DNA of 16,597 nucleotides from Candidatus Bathyarchaeota archaeon (GCA_937877765.1 CALGBN010000434.1:1-16597); one strand, 5' to 3'. Positions 1 through 7,368 are shown, numbered from the stretch's first letter. Translations and numbers: made by a program. Notes: generated from the sequence alone by a model not told the origin.

Positions 1-69
1 TTTCCAGCAGAAGACGGCATACGATATGTAGAGAGGTCTCGTGGGCTCGGAGATGTGTATAAGAGACAG
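1..69 (+). other. Untrimmed Illumina Nextera P7/i7 adapter and Tn5 mosaic end
   Basis: This is not biological sequence. Bases 4-26 match the Illumina P7 primer with a few differences. They are followed by an 8-base index (GTAGAGAG, which I recall as the Nextera N707 index), then the Nextera read-2 segment GTCTCGTGGGCTCGG, then the 19-bp Tn5 mosaic end AGATGTGTATAAGAGACAG at 51-69. Genomic sequence starts at 70. Any ORF that begins in this stretch, such as one from 41, is an artefact. Confidence 0.98.
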
Positions 70-353
<284 letters not shown>

Positions 354-650
354 AAAAATATTGCCTATAATTCCTTCTTATTCGTAAAAAACCACTTAAA
401 ACGGTTATTGTATTTTACGTGTTCCATGTGTAACTATTAATCATTTTTAAACCTATTATATAGACCTGAGAGCGTTACAATGTCCTATATGTTGCCTTTA
501 TTCTGTTTTAAAACCATATTAAGGTTATATATCCAAAACAGGGTGAAATAAAGCCTCTTTATCCGAAATCAATAAATAATAGGGGCGCATGTGTGTGTTC
601 TGACCCCAGGTTTAGCGTAAAATGACGCCAAATTTGAGGCCAGACAGAAG
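354..650. other. AT-rich intergenic region, no gene seen
   Basis: These 297 bp between purE and the ClC gene hold no convincing ORF or RNA gene. There is a perfect 10-bp palindrome GTTTTAAAAC at 505-514. TATA-like stretches occur at 523-531 (TTATATATC) and at 571-580 (AATAAATAAT). The second is preceded by a purine-rich CCGAAAT that could act as a BRE, and could start a transcript near 600 with a leader of about 50 nt for the ClC gene. No clear poly-T terminator follows purE. Confidence 0.5.
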
Positions 651-2369
651 ATGACACAAGTGATACGCAAAGGGGTTTCGGCTTGGCTCAAAATCAATGC
701 ACTAGCTATCCTAGTTGGGATAGTAGGCGGTCTAGGTTCAGTAATATTCAGACAAATGATCGGATTCTTCCAGCACATATTCTTCGATATGCTGCTACCC
801 AGGATTACATACATGGTGGGAGACTACAATATTGGAATTATTCTGCTCCCTACTATCGGGGCACTCATCGTAGGACCAATAGTTAACAAGATAGCACCCG
901 AGACAAAAGGACACGGCGTACCCGAGGTCATCGAGGCAGTAGCCATCAATGAAGGCGTCATACGCACGAGGGTAGCCGCGGTCAAGATACTTGTCTCAAG
1001 CCTTACTATTGGTTCAGGTGGTAGCGTAGGACGAGAAGGACCAATAGCTCAGATAGGCAGCAGCTTTGGTTCGGCTCTTGGACAGTGGTTCCATCTTGAT
1101 GAGTCGTATCAGAAGCTTCTGGTTGTCTGTGGTCTTAGCTCTGGTATCTCTGGGACCTTTATGGCGCCACTGGGTGGAGCCATCTTTGGAATCGAGGTTA
1201 TCTATGGGGGAATAGCGCCCTATGATGTGATCCCAATCTTCCTATCTTCGGTTGTTGGTTTCTTTGTTACGGCTGAGGTGTTTGGATTAGCCCCTGCGTT
1301 CATCTTACCCACTTATCGTTTCACGAACCCATTGGAGCTAGGTTACTTTGTGCCCATCGGCTTACTATTTGGGTTAATCAGTATTGTCTGGACTCGTGGA
1401 CTCTACCGTTTCGAGGATTTCTTTGATGAGTTACCCATCCCAGAATGGGTGAAGCCCAGTATCGGTGGATTCTTGACAGGCATACTTGGAATGTTCTTCC
1501 TTTCCTACGGTATACTTGGAACTGGATACGAGGGATTAGAGATGGCTATAGCCGGAGATCTATCCTTTAAGCTTCTAATAATTCTTGGAATAGTAAAACT
1601 CGTAGCCACAAGTCTAACAGTTGGTAGTGGCAGTAGCGGTGGTATCTACGCTCCAACCCTGTATATTGGTGGTATGTTTGGTGGAGCCCTTGGATTACTG
1701 ATGGTTGGGTTACCATTTGCAGCAACAGAGCCTTTCGTATATAGCCTCATAGGTATGGCCGCATTATTCGCTGGAGCAGCTAGAGCACCACTCACCTGTA
1801 TAGTGATGCTTCCTGAGATGAGTGAGAACTATTACCTGTTCCCACCGTTGATGCTGGCTTGTGCATCAAGCTACTTCATCAGCATGCTATTGATGAGAGA
1901 CAGCATCTACACAATCAAGCTCAAACGCAGAGGCATAAACGTAGATAAGCCACTCAGCCCACTGCATCTGGTTCACGTTGCAGACGTAATGACCCCAATC
2001 GAGGATGTTGTATCTGTGAAACCTGATACGCCTCTATCTGTTGTAAACTTTATCATGTGGGAGACAGAGCACACAGCCTTCCCTGTAATAGACGAGAACA
2101 AGTACTATGGTATGCTGACATTCGAGATAATGACTCACACTCCAGAGGAAATGCGTGAAATCCTTACAGCAAAAGAGGCAGCAGACAAAGACCTGCCGAT
2201 TGTACGCTTGGATGATAATATCTACTCGGTTATGGAGGCCATCAGTGAAAATGACTATGAGATACTGCCTGTTCTAGATGAGAACGGAGCCATACTCGGC
2301 TTGATCAGTGACAGTGATGTTCTTCAAGCCTTCAGTATAGGCGAGGATAAGATGAACATGTTCAGCTAA
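651..2369 (+). CDS. ClC-family chloride channel/transporter with C-terminal CBS pair
   Basis: This 572-residue membrane protein has the ClC anion-pathway motifs: GHGVPE (87-92), GREGP (127-131, with gating glutamate E129), GIYAP (331-335) and a late tyrosine in SIYTIKLKRRG (Y420) that matches the central Tyr of E. coli ClC. Two cytosolic CBS domains follow at about 444-497 and 514-565 and probably sense nucleotides or ionic strength. At the internal 'proton glutamate' position, aligning FGIEVI with FIIEEM of E. coli ClC, there is V183 rather than Glu. Proton-coupled exchange is therefore uncertain, and a channel-like or differently coupled mechanism is possible. ATG 651 gives the expected short N-terminal helix before the first membrane segment. 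The gene ends 8 bp inside the convergent DUF3795 gene. Confidence 0.95.
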   Translation: MTQVIRKGVSAWLKINALAILVGIVGGLGSVIFRQMIGFFQHIFFDMLLPRITYMVGDYNIGIILLPTIGALIVGPIVNKIAPETKGHGVPEVIEAVAINEGVIRTRVAAVKILVSSLTIGSGGSVGREGPIAQIGSSFGSALGQWFHLDESYQKLLVVCGLSSGISGTFMAPLGGAIFGIEVIYGGIAPYDVIPIFLSSVVGFFVTAEVFGLAPAFILPTYRFTNPLELGYFVPIGLLFGLISIVWTRGLYRFEDFFDELPIPEWVKPSIGGFLTGILGMFFLSYGILGTGYEGLEMAIAGDLSFKLLIILGIVKLVATSLTVGSGSSGGIYAPTLYIGGMFGGALGLLMVGLPFAATEPFVYSLIGMAALFAGAARAPLTCIVMLPEMSENYYLFPPLMLACASSYFISMLLMRDSIYTIKLKRRGINVDKPLSPLHLVHVADVMTPIEDVVSVKPDTPLSVVNFIMWETEHTAFPVIDENKYYGMLTFEIMTHTPEEMREILTAKEAADKDLPIVRLDDNIYSVMEAISENDYEILPVLDENGAILGLISDSDVLQAFSIGEDKMNMFS

Positions 2370-2832
2370 CCAAATCTTTCCTGTTGAGGCTCTTTCCACA
2401 ATGATGACAGGTCTTCTCATACCATGAATATGGTTCATTGCATGATGGGCATCGCCAGTGTTTCTCCTGCTCAGCAAGATACTTTTCGGCATCTGCCATC
2501 ATGCGTACCATGTTTTGTCTGATGCTCTCGCCCCTCTCCAAGCAGAACTCCTCCATGCTTCGATACCTTTCGCAGCTATAATCCCAGAAAGAATCACACT
2601 TGTAACAAAAATCCAACCCCTTTTCTTCTAGGCACTTCCAAGGCCAGCACTTGCGGCAATTGGGCCACTTTTCCTCTTCAGGGGCGAAACAGCCATTGCA
2701 TTTAACCTGATCAAGTTCTACTTTCTGCCACTTGGCTATCTCTCGTATAAATTCTCCACAGTCACGCTCTGCCCTGTAGACGTAGCAGGCTCCGCAGTAG
2801 ATACCGCAACGTGAGAGTAGGTTTTTGTTCAC
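2362..2832 (-). CDS. DUF3795-like cysteine-rich protein with C-terminal zinc ribbon
   Basis: The 156-residue protein opens with CGIYCGACYVY (Cys 9, 13, 16), the hallmark of DUF3795 proteins. More cysteines follow at 25, 45, 48, 59, 62, 67, 76, 79 and 87. A separate zinc ribbon at the end has CPSC (128-131) and CHHC (142-145). It is probably a cytosolic metal-binding protein; the family has no settled function. The start is GTG at 2832, the only one giving the intact CGIYC motif. A TATA-like box lies about 27 nt upstream, so the message is likely leaderless. The 3' end overlaps the end of the ClC gene by 8 bp (convergent). The downstream ribbon may be a lineage-specific addition to the DUF3795 core. 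Confidence 0.85.
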   Translation of the reverse strand: MNKNLLSRCGIYCGACYVYRAERDCGEFIREIAKWQKVELDQVKCNGCFAPEEEKWPNCRKCWPWKCLEEKGLDFCYKCDSFWDYSCERYRSMEEFCLERGESIRQNMVRMMADAEKYLAEQEKHWRCPSCNEPYSWYEKTCHHCGKSLNRKDLVS

Positions 2833-2853
2833 GAAGAATAAGCGTGACTGTTT

Positions 2854-2863
2854 AGCTATAATG
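2854..2863 (-). promoter_or_regulatory. TATA-like box for the DUF3795 gene
   Basis: On the minus strand ACATTATAGC is centred about 27 nt before the GTG start at 2832. This is the spacing expected for an archaeal TATA box that makes a leaderless mRNA, and it supports the GTG start. Confidence 0.45.
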
Positions 2864-2901
2864 TTTTGTAAAAAATGGGTATGGAAAGATAGTATTGAAC
2901 C

Positions 2902-4041
2902 CTAGTAGCTCTTTGGCTCGGGGTCACGCATCAGGCTACCTGCGGTACAGTGGATACTTCCGCTGTTCTTGGGGCGAACTAGTGTGGCTACATCAACCTC
3001 AATTACCTCGATGCCTATGCTCTCAAACCATTTGGTGGCCTTGGGGTTGCCCTCGTTCACCATGATCTTCCGTGGCTCCAGCACTACCCCTGTGTTGGGG
3101 GCTCGCTTCACGTATGGGTTCCGTGGGTCACGTGTATGCACCTTTACGCAGACTTCTTCCGGTGGGTCGATGAACTCCCAGTTCATCTCGGTTTCCATCC
3201 ACTTCTTCAAGTAGGGATCCAGCATCCGTGGGTCCTGAACCGTGGTGTGTCTGTCCACCAAGCTGTAGTGGCTTGCTGCTATTCTTGAGCCATATCCGGG
3301 TTGGATTCTTACATCTACTTCTGGGTCTTGGAGTTTGACGATGTTGGCGAACTGGATGTGTCCTGACTCGTTTGCCCTCATGACCGCTGGTTCCTGTGTG
3401 TTGCTTCTTGGGAAGTGTACTCCGATTATGAGGTGTTTTTCATCCATCCACCCGATGCTGCCGCCTTCTGCCATACCATAGTCTTGTATCATGCCTACTA
3501 CTGGGCATCCGAGTTCAGCAAGTGTCTGGTAGGTGTATTTTTCCTCGCCTTTTCTCATCCAGTCATACATTCTGAGGATGATCTGCCCATAGACCCCAGC
3601 GTGACATACATCATCAGTGTATATCGCCTTCACCTGATACGGAGGATCATTATCCTCTGGTTTACGGATAACCACCTCGACGCCTTCCGCTTTATACGCG
3701 TCAACGAGGTTCAGGTGATCCTCCACAAGATCATCCAGTGGAATCTTGGACGCCATCCTCCAAGCAGGAAGATGACTCTCATAGGGTGGGAAAGGTGTTT
3801 TCTCGCCAATGGTCTCGAACTCTGGTCCGGGTCTATGGAGCATTACCACGCGTAGCTTGCCTACGTTGGTGTTTGCTTTCCATTTTCTGCCCCAGACCTT
3901 CTCCATTTCGTCCCCGAAGTTGCTTAAGACTTGGGGGTGATACTCTATGTACTGTTCTCTTAGGCTGTAGCCGGTGTTTTTCTTGAACTCGTCATCATCT
4001 ACCGCCATCTCAGCCTGGAACTCGCCTTCACTAAGTGCCAT
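2902..4041 (-). CDS. Arginine deiminase/amidinotransferase-superfamily enzyme (guanidino-group modifying)
   Basis: The 379-residue protein belongs to the alpha/beta-propeller superfamily that includes arginine deiminase, DDAH and glycine amidinotransferase. Visible landmarks are an early strand VVMLHRPG (65-72), the acidic pair in YTDDV (141-145), EGGSIGW (192-198), a candidate catalytic His in AASHYS (H258), and the C-terminal GSIHCTAGSL with the nucleophilic Cys at 365. These chemistries attack a guanidinium carbon through a Cys adduct, giving a ureido product or transferring the amidino group. Neither the substrate nor the choice between hydrolase and transferase can be read from the sequence. 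It is 48 bp downstream of the second FtsX-type permease and could be co-transcribed with it. No ornithine carbamoyltransferase or carbamate kinase lies nearby, which argues against a standard arginine deiminase pathway. Confidence 0.85.
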   Translation of the reverse strand: MALSEGEFQAEMAVDDDEFKKNTGYSLREQYIEYHPQVLSNFGDEMEKVWGRKWKANTNVGKLRVVMLHRPGPEFETIGEKTPFPPYESHLPAWRMASKIPLDDLVEDHLNLVDAYKAEGVEVVIRKPEDNDPPYQVKAIYTDDVCHAGVYGQIILRMYDWMRKGEEKYTYQTLAELGCPVVGMIQDYGMAEGGSIGWMDEKHLIIGVHFPRSNTQEPAVMRANESGHIQFANIVKLQDPEVDVRIQPGYGSRIAASHYSLVDRHTTVQDPRMLDPYLKKWMETEMNWEFIDPPEEVCVKVHTRDPRNPYVKRAPNTGVVLEPRKIMVNEGNPKATKWFESIGIEVIEVDVATLVRPKNSGSIHCTAGSLMRDPEPKSY

Positions 4042-4089
4042 AAAATCATGAATTGATACACGTTTCTCGTATTAATCATCTTGGAGAGA

Positions 4090-5271
4090 CTACTCGTGTC
4101 TGAGTGCCTCAACAGGGTTCAGGCTTGATGCCCTCCAAGCGGGCTGTAGTCCGCTGAGTACACAGGTTATCATGGCGAATCCTACGATGAGTATTCCTAG
4201 GCTGGGGGATGATGCGCTGGGTATATCGCTAAAGTGGCTGATAATATAGCTGAGTGTAAACCCGAATAGGGCTCCTATGATACCTCCTACTACGCCTGTG
4301 AGTAAGGCTTCGCTCATCACCATCTTCATTATATCCATGCTTTTGGCTCCGAGGGCTTTCATGGTGCCTATCTCCTTGGTGCGTTCCATGATGCTCACTG
4401 TCATGGTGTTGATTATTCCTACTCCTGCGACTATGAGGCTCAGTCCGGCTATTCCACCGAGGACAGCTTTCATTGTGTTCAGTACGTTGTTGAGATTTGC
4501 CATGCTCATTTCCATTGTCCAGACATCCACATAGCCTAGCTTCTCCCTGATTTTATCGGCCACTATTGGTACTTGGTTGATCTCTTTTGTACAGAGTTTA
4601 ATCAGGTGAATAACTCCATCTGTCTCGTACATCTGCTCAAATGCCGACATGGGGATATACATGCTAGCGGAGCTTTGGCTTCCCATTCCTGATGCAGAGT
4701 TTGTCATGATGCCTATGATCCTGAACGTATACTGATACTCTTGTCCACCACGAATATAGGTCACTTTCACTCTGTCACCTATCTCGTAGAGGGGCTCATC
4801 GACGCCGAAGGGCTGAACCAGTGATTCGGTGACAACAGCTACTCCCTTATCGTTTCTAGTGATATATCGTCCTTCAAGCAGCTTCCATGCACCGGAAATC
4901 TGGAAATAATTTTCTGATACTCCCGTCACACTCGAATAATAGTACTGACCATGTGCCTTGTAGGCGCATGTTCCACCAAAATTCATGGGTGAGGCATTCT
5001 CCACGCCGTCGATTGATTCTATTATCCGCATATCCCTCCAATCAAGTTGAACCGGTGTTCTGTAGCCTTCATTTGACGGATAGACGTTGATCACGTTTGG
5101 ACCAAACCCCATTATCTGGTCTGAAATATCATGCCTCATGCCATCTGTGACGCTGATGAGTCCACCTACCGCGGCGCAGCCGATAAGAATCCCCACGAGG
5201 TTCAGGAAGAACCTGATCTTCTTATCCGTGGCAGTGGTGAAGCTAATCCTAATAACATCATCCAGTCTCAC
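4090..5271 (-). CDS. MacB/FtsX-type ABC transporter permease (second of a tandem pair)
   Basis: The 393-residue protein has the layout of MacB-type permeases. There is one N-terminal membrane helix (about 21-42), an extracytoplasmic MacB core domain (about 43-265), then three C-terminal helices. The cytoplasmic coupling segment MERTKEIGTMKALGAK lies between the second and third helices. It ends in PAWRASSLNPVEALRHE, the typical tail. It is clearly a paralogue of the gene at 5284-6462, 12 bp upstream, so the two may form a heterodimer. The partner ATPase (MacB/LolD class) is not in this window, and the ATPase at 10702-11658 is of the ABC-2 exporter class. The substrate is unknown; in this family it is often a lipid, lipoprotein or peptide. 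Confidence 0.92.
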   Translation of the reverse strand: MRLDDVIRISFTTATDKKIRFFLNLVGILIGCAAVGGLISVTDGMRHDISDQIMGFGPNVINVYPSNEGYRTPVQLDWRDMRIIESIDGVENASPMNFGGTCAYKAHGQYYYSSVTGVSENYFQISGAWKLLEGRYITRNDKGVAVVTESLVQPFGVDEPLYEIGDRVKVTYIRGGQEYQYTFRIIGIMTNSASGMGSQSSASMYIPMSAFEQMYETDGVIHLIKLCTKEINQVPIVADKIREKLGYVDVWTMEMSMANLNNVLNTMKAVLGGIAGLSLIVAGVGIINTMTVSIMERTKEIGTMKALGAKSMDIMKMVMSEALLTGVVGGIIGALFGFTLSYIISHFSDIPSASSPSLGILIVGFAMITCVLSGLQPAWRASSLNPVEALRHE

Positions 5272-5283
5272 AGAGTCAGTCTC

Positions 5284-6462
5284 CTATTCATCCCGTAAAG
5301 CCTCCACAGGATTCAGGTTTGAAGCTCTCCAAGCAGGGTAAACACCGGATAACACACATGTAATGACTGCGAAACCAGTCACAGTAACCGCCAGATCAGG
5401 TGTAATCTGGGGTGGAAGACCGATATACCCTCCTATGGCTGCGCTGAGTCCATACCCTATTACAGCTCCAAGTCCTCCACCGATTAATCCAGTTACAACT
5501 GCTTCACTAATAAACAGGAATAATACGTCATGGTTGGTGGCTCCAATTGCCTTCAGTACACCGATCTCTCGGGTACGTTCCATGACGCTGATAGTCATTG
5601 TGTTTACGATGGTTACCCCTGCAACAAGTAGGCTGATGGCGGCGATTCCTCCGAGAACCGCGTTTATTGTGCCTATCAACTGGTCTACCTCCTCCATTAT
5701 CATATCCATAGAGTAGTAGCCTAGATCATCAAACTCCTCATCGATATACTGCTTTATCTCCTCCACCGCTTCAAGAGTCTCGGCCTTCAAGTCAACAGCA
5801 GCGTATTTTCCCCGCACATCATAGGTTTGCTCATAGTAGCTAAGAGGGATTATTATCAGGTCATCTATTCCCGTTGAGGCTACCCCTGAAGTCAGCTTAA
5901 TTATCCCCACTACTCGTACCGAGTATTCAATGGTTTCACCGTTAACAACCGAGGTGAGCCTGATTTTATCTCCCACACTATATCTTTGTTCATCATCAAC
6001 ATTCCATACATTACTTCCAAGTAATGCTACGCTACGATCGCTATTCTCAAATAATCGTCCATCCTCAAGCTTGTTCTCGCCGCCGTGAACAATGAAATAA
6101 TTGAGGTCAACCCCGGCAACTTGATTACGCTGAATCTCACCCCTATAATCATATGTAGCATAACTCCCAGCCATAACAGGCGCAGCAGCTTCGACGCCGG
6201 GAATATTCTTTAGTCTATTCAAGTCTCGCCAGTCTAGGACATTAAACGCCTCATCGCCCCCCGCCACGGGGAAGACTTGGATAGTGTTTGTGCCAAATAT
6301 GGCTATGTCATCTACTATACTGGTCTTCATCCCACCTGTCATCGAGATGATGCCTGTGACAGCTGCGCAGCCAATCAATATACCAATAAAGTTGAGAGTG
6401 AATCTGAGCTTCCTCTCAGATATACCCTCCACAGACATGACCACGAAATCCAGTATATTCAT
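5284..6462 (-). CDS. MacB/FtsX-type ABC transporter permease (first of a tandem pair)
   Basis: This 392-residue paralogue of the downstream permease has an N-terminal membrane helix at about 21-42 (with GILIGCAAVTGIIS) and an external core domain at about 43-260. Membrane helices follow near 262-288, 313-345 and 355-376. The coupling segment MERTREIGVLKAIGAT is at 294-309 and the tail SNLNPVEALRDE closes the protein. Start ATG 6462-6460 has a GAGG Shine-Dalgarno-like match 8 nt upstream and a TATA-like TTAAATTA (6488-6495) about 29 nt upstream. It also overlaps the stop of a 28-codon ORF as TAATG. No ATPase is adjacent. It is probably the promoter-proximal gene of a minus-strand unit continuing to 4090 and perhaps 2902. 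Confidence 0.92.
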   Translation of the reverse strand: MNILDFVVMSVEGISERKLRFTLNFIGILIGCAAVTGIISMTGGMKTSIVDDIAIFGTNTIQVFPVAGGDEAFNVLDWRDLNRLKNIPGVEAAAPVMAGSYATYDYRGEIQRNQVAGVDLNYFIVHGGENKLEDGRLFENSDRSVALLGSNVWNVDDEQRYSVGDKIRLTSVVNGETIEYSVRVVGIIKLTSGVASTGIDDLIIIPLSYYEQTYDVRGKYAAVDLKAETLEAVEEIKQYIDEEFDDLGYYSMDMIMEEVDQLIGTINAVLGGIAAISLLVAGVTIVNTMTISVMERTREIGVLKAIGATNHDVLFLFISEAVVTGLIGGGLGAVIGYGLSAAIGGYIGLPPQITPDLAVTVTGFAVITCVLSGVYPAWRASNLNPVEALRDE

Positions 6463-6548
6463 TAGATTTCCTCAAATTGTCTAATCATTAATTTAACGGG
6501 TTCTACCTGAACTGGCACCAACGTATTGGCTTTTTCATGACTATTCAT
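6462..6548 (-). CDS. Possible 28-residue leader ORF coupled to the permease gene
   Basis: From ATG 6548-6546 a 28-codon frame runs to TAA 6464-6462, whose last A is the A of the permease ATG (TAATG). The peptide starts MNSHEKANTLVPVQ and ends MIRQFEEI. It has no recognisable domain. The repeat-A TATA-like box (6579-6585) sits about 34 nt before this ATG, consistent with a very short leader. The stop-start overlap suggests translational coupling, as in a leader peptide. It could equally be chance, because the permease also has its own TATA-like and Shine-Dalgarno-like signals. Confidence 0.25.
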   Translation of the reverse strand: MNSHEKANTLVPVQVEPVKLMIRQFEEI

Positions 6549-6560
6549 TTCATTAATGCA

Positions 6561-6603
6561 TGAGAGTCATGTTTTAGTTATAAACGGTTTTCAAGATTAT
6601 TAC
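6561..6603 (-). repeat. Copy A of a ~45-bp promoter-like direct repeat
   Basis: Copy A (6561-6603) and copy B (6899-6944) share nearly all of about 43 positions, including TAATAATCTTGAAAA and GTTTATAAC as read on the minus strand. Read leftward the shared block looks like a promoter: an upstream AATCTTGAAAA element that may serve as BRE or activator site, followed by TTTATAA. In both copies an ATG follows 31-34 nt beyond the TATA centre. Similarity fades on either side. Copy A would drive the 28-codon ORF and the permease pair. The flanking 7-bp inverted repeat CATGACT/AGTCATG (6536-6542 and 6565-6571) is a further possible control site. Confidence 0.65.
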
Positions 6604-6653
6604 AGAATTGCGTCATAATCACTGCAGGTCAAAGAACATTTATTGGGGTCTGG

Positions 6654-6751
6654 TGCCCCGATGGGAGCCCAAAAAGGGGGTTGCTGGTCGGAAGGAAGAG
6701 AGAGGGGTTTACGCTTTAATTCTCTTCAATGGCGGGCTCCGGATCGGGGCA
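6654..6751. other. Long imperfect inverted repeat, possible structured RNA or terminator
   Basis: Left arm 6654-6670 and right arm 6734-6751 can pair as a 9-bp stem (TGCCCCGAT with ATCGGGGCA) plus a 7-bp stem (GGAGCCC with GGGCTCC), separated by a 1x2 internal loop. Inside the 63-nt loop a second 7-bp stem, GAAGAGA with TCTCTTC, is possible. Just outside, 6763-6769 and 6785-6791 form a 7-bp hairpin (AGTAGCC/GGCTACT). The segment is GC-rich in an AT-rich gap. No tRNA, 5S, SRP or RNase P hallmarks were found. It could be an unrecognised small RNA on either strand, or a large terminator or attenuator between the two repeat-driven units. Confidence 0.5.
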
Positions 6752-6760
6752 GTCAGCATG

Positions 6761-6889
6761 CTAGTAGCCTATCCCTGCCTCGTTGGCTACTTGGTTTGGC
6801 TTTAACGGGTACTCTAGTACCTTCAATAATGCCTTGAGGGATTGTGTGAGGGCTGATTCCTTCTTTTCCGGTTTTTCTTCGGTTGTCAT
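6761..6889 (-). CDS. Small ORF of 43 residues, possibly a truncated HTH protein
   Basis: From ATG 6889-6887 the minus strand reads 42-43 codons to TAG 6763-6761. The peptide begins MTTEEKPEKKESALTQ and continues through LKALLKVLEYPLKPNQVA to end GIGYY. A charged N-terminus followed by an amphipathic helix and a 'PLKPNQVANEAG' turn looks like the start of a winged-helix domain. The full domain is missing, because all frames meet stops within a few codons of the TAG. The copy-B TATA-like box lies about 32 nt upstream of the ATG, which supports expression. It may be a genuine small protein or the remnant of a longer regulator. Confidence 0.4.
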   Translation of the reverse strand: MTTEEKPEKKESALTQSLKALLKVLEYPLKPNQVANEAGIGY

Positions 6890-6898
6890 CTTGACGGT

Positions 6899-6944
6899 TG
6901 AGAGACCCGTGTTTTGGTTATAAACAGTTTTTCAAGATTATTAC
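6899..6944 (-). repeat. Copy B of the ~45-bp promoter-like direct repeat
   Basis: This is the second copy of the module described at 6561-6603, about 340 bp away and in the same orientation. The TATA-like TTTATAA (minus sense, 6918-6924) is centred about 32 nt from the ATG of the 43-residue ORF. It lies in the divergent gap with the winged-helix gene at 7020, so proteins bound here could affect both directions. Confidence 0.65.
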
Positions 6945-6964
6945 CTAATTTGATCCAAATCCAT

Positions 6965-7003
6965 ACCTACTCTCACAGTATCCAGAAGGAGTAGGTTTTA
7001 AAC
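6965..7003 (+). promoter_or_regulatory. Operator-like inverted repeat abutting a TATA-like box before the winged-helix gene
   Basis: ACCTACTC (6965-6972) and GAGTAGGT (6989-6996) are perfect 8-bp inverted arms 16 nt apart. The right arm runs directly into TTTTAAAC (6996-7003), a TATA-like box about 20 nt before ATG 7020. Such an arrangement would suit autorepression by the winged-helix protein, with a dimer on the arms blocking TBP/TFB. The spacing to the ATG is slightly short for a leaderless start. Confidence 0.45.
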
Positions 7004-7019
7004 ATCCATCTGCAAGAAT

Positions 7020-7358
7020 ATGCGTAAGCTGGTTAGAATGGCCCACCGAAACCGTCACACTAAGCATGTTATCCAGTGGCTTATCGCTGGATCACGTGGC
7101 GGTGTAAACAGGGGCAAGATTCTTGAGACACTCCGTGAGGAGCCTATGAACGCGAACCAGCTTGGCGAGGCCATTGGCGTCGATTACCGTACCATCAGAC
7201 ATCATCTGGAGATCTTGGAGAAGAACGGGATGATCACCAGTATGGGTCCACGGTATGGTACCATGTACTTCATTTCCGCAAATCTTGAGGATTCTTGGGT
7301 GGATTTTGAAGAGATTTGGAACAGAATTGGAACAAACAATAATAGTGATGGTGATTAG
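7020..7358 (+). CDS. ArsR-like winged-helix transcriptional regulator
   Basis: The 112-residue protein contains one winged-helix domain. A basic N-terminal helix precedes RGKILETLREEPMNANQLG (31-49), which forms the first helices. VDYRTIRHHLEILEKNGMI (54-72) follows, with the DNA-recognition helix around 56-69. The wing is SMGPRYGTMYFIS. The C-terminal tail is short and acidic. No metal-binding Cys/His motif of classical ArsR sensors is seen. The next gene encodes a small membrane protein and starts within or just after the end of this one. This is a common archaeal arrangement in which the membrane protein may modulate the regulator. An inverted repeat beside its TATA-like box suggests autoregulation. 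Confidence 0.88.
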   Translation: MRKLVRMAHRNRHTKHVIQWLIAGSRGGVNRGKILETLREEPMNANQLGEAIGVDYRTIRHHLEILEKNGMITSMGPRYGTMYFISANLEDSWVDFEEIWNRIGTNNNSDGD

Positions 7359-7368
7359 CAAGGTGCAG

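Noticed and set aside
3415..3855. 146-residue plus-strand ORF
   Set aside because: It is antisense to the amidinotransferase-superfamily gene, whose motifs are unambiguous.
5363..5716. 117-residue plus-strand ORF
   Set aside because: It is antisense to the first FtsX-type permease and has a low-complexity composition typical of shadow frames.
6684..6704. SRP RNA-like GGTCGGAAGGAAG sequence
   Set aside because: It recalls the helix-8 tetraloop region, but the symmetric-loop AGCA/GCAG bases and the rest of an SRP fold are missing.
6608..6837. Two plus-strand ORFs of about 64 residues over the inverted repeat
   Set aside because: They cover the GC-rich structured segment, lack family features, and have no matching promoter; the minus strand gives a more plausible small ORF.
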